Below are positions 10,178 to 10,918 of a stretch of DNA of 10,918 nucleotides, piece by piece. Source of the stretch: an uncultured Chloroflexota bacterium (lineage in GTDB: Bacteria; Chloroflexota; Anaerolineae; Caldilineales; Caldilineaceae); NCBI GenBank assembly GCA_903858085.1, contig CAIOHJ010000005.1:1-10918 (forward strand), in the 5' to 3' direction. Every line of letters starts with the position of its first letter. Position 1 is the stretch's first letter. The position numbers and the translations under genes were made by a program. The notes under the pieces are model-generated. The model made no database searches. It saw only the letters and a program-made list of their open reading frames with translations, and was not told the DNA's origin.

Positions 10178-10288
10178 GCCAAAGGTAGGGTGCCGTACTG
10201 CAATTGAAGGCTGGATCAGCCTTAAGTAGAGTATGGAACGAATTGTCACTTTTGGGATGGAACAAAGGCATTCATAAGGATCGCGAAA
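10178..10288 (+). promoter_or_regulatory. leader region of the PIN-domain gene
   Basis: This gap holds a perfect 7-bp hairpin with a 3-nt loop (AAGGCTG 10207-10213, CAGCCTT 10217-10223) and a direct repeat ATGGAAC (10233-10239 and 10257-10263). The Shine-Dalgarno AAGGAT (10276-10281) lies 7 nt before the ATG at 10289. Because the preceding terminator is strong, a promoter is expected here. The best match I see (TTGAAG 10205-10210, 16 bp, TAGAGT 10227-10232) is poor, so the promoter is not identified. Confidence 0.35.
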
Positions 10289-10918
10289 ATGGGTGCGAGC
10301 CTGCCCCTGCGTTTGTTGGGAACAATTTTATATGGAGTGATCGGCTGGGAAGTGGCGTTGGTTCTGGAGCAGATCCCAGCTCTGGGCAGCTGGCATGTCG
10401 TATTGTCGGTGGTTGGGATGGTCGTCGGGTTTTTGGCTGCACCCTGGCTGGTGTGGGCACCGGCGCAGGCGGCCCAGAGCGCTCTGCGCCAGATAGCGAC
10501 CCCCGATCTGATGGCCGGCGTGTTGGGGGGAACGGCAGGTCTGGGGATTGCTGCGCTTTTGAGCGTGCCGGTCGCCTATCTGCCAGATCCGTTTGGCAGG
10601 ATTTTGCCCCTTGTGCTGGCGGTGTTGTGCAGCTATCTGGGGGCTGTTTTGTTGGTAGGGCGTCAGAGCGATCTGGGAGCCTTGTGGCGGGGGCTGCCTG
10701 CTTCTCGGGGCTTTGGTGAAAACAGCCGCCCGCTGCTGTTGGATACCAGCGTAATCATCGACGGGCGGATCGACGACGTGGCCCGGACGGGTTTTTTGTT
10801 GGGAACGCTGACCGTGCCACGCTTTGTGTTGAACGAACTGCAGTCGATCGCTGACTCGGCGGACAGCATGCGCCGTGGCCGTGGCCGACGTGGGCTGGAG
10901 GTGCTCGACAGGTTGCAA
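10289..10918 (+). CDS. YacL-like membrane PIN-domain protein (3'-truncated by window edge)
   Basis: The frame starts at ATG 10289 and stays open to the last base, giving 210 residues without a stop. The N-terminal part has four hydrophobic segments (about 5-25, 38-58, 78-100, 105-125), as in the YacL family. A PIN nuclease-type domain starts near residue 149 with LLLDTSVIIDGRIDDVARTGFLLGTLTVPRFVLNELQSIADS, then a basic MRRGRGRRGLEVLDRLQ. The PIN acidic residues D152 and E183 are visible. In Bacillus YacL the same block occurs, followed by the rest of PIN and a TRAM RNA-binding domain, which here would lie beyond the window. PIN domains usually cleave RNA with divalent metal; the cellular role of YacL is poorly known. 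It sits behind a strong terminator and is unlikely to belong to the sugar operon. Confidence 0.9.
   Translation, partial: MGASLPLRLLGTILYGVIGWEVALVLEQIPALGSWHVVLSVVGMVVGFLAAPWLVWAPAQAAQSALRQIATPDLMAGVLGGTAGLGIAALLSVPVAYLPDPFGRILPLVLAVLCSYLGAVLLVGRQSDLGALWRGLPASRGFGENSRPLLLDTSVIIDGRIDDVARTGFLLGTLTVPRFVLNELQSIADSADSMRRGRGRRGLEVLDRLQ

Noticed and set aside
10204..10719. 171-codon frame starting at 10204
   Set aside because: It is in a different frame from the YacL-like gene and has no membrane or PIN pattern; the true frame starts at 10289.

Overview
The window looks like a chromosomal carbohydrate-utilisation locus from a GC-rich bacterium. Three things point, without proof, to a Chloroflexota lineage such as Caldilineae or Anaerolineae: the style of the substrate-binding lipoprotein (short lipobox signal, then a long Ala/Pro/Glu linker), a GH2 enzyme with HIKxEDPR and VLDQ motifs, and an SQD2-like glycosyltransferase next to a YacL-type PIN membrane protein. 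This assignment is inference from sequence style; no rRNA or other marker gene is present. All real genes are on the + strand.

Layout. (1) Positions 1-1073: 3' part of a GT4 glycosyltransferase most like SQD2/SqdX sulfoquinovosyltransferases; its 5' end lies outside the window, and an imperfect hairpin plus T7 tract at its end may terminate it. (2) 1074-1272: regulatory region with a near-consensus sigma-70 promoter (TTGACA-N17-TATATT) overlapped by a long dyad centred on a CpG, a good candidate operator. (3) 1273-10084: a co-directional cluster of LacI-family regulator, CUT1-type sugar-binding lipoprotein, two MalF/MalG-type permeases, GH51 alpha-L-arabinofuranosidase and a large GH2 glycosidase. 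No strong terminator is visible inside it, and it ends at a 14-bp perfect stem with a T tract (10142-10177). (4) 10289-10918: 5' part of a YacL-like membrane PIN-domain protein that runs off the window.

How the genes work together. The likely scheme is that the lipoprotein captures an arabinose-containing oligosaccharide, the two permeases import it, and the two glycosidases, which have no signal peptides, hydrolyse it in the cytoplasm. The LacI-type protein would sense a released sugar and repress its own promoter and the cluster. The arrangement parallels araNPQ-abfA of Bacillus subtilis, where the ATPase (MsmX) is also encoded elsewhere; no ATPase gene is seen here.

Novelty. I see no clearly new biological system. 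The most interesting points are a three-hairpin array between the binding-protein and permease genes with an alternative pairing, a Rossmann/glutamine-amidotransferase-like C-terminal extension on the GH2 enzyme, and the CpG-centred dyad on the lacI-type promoter.
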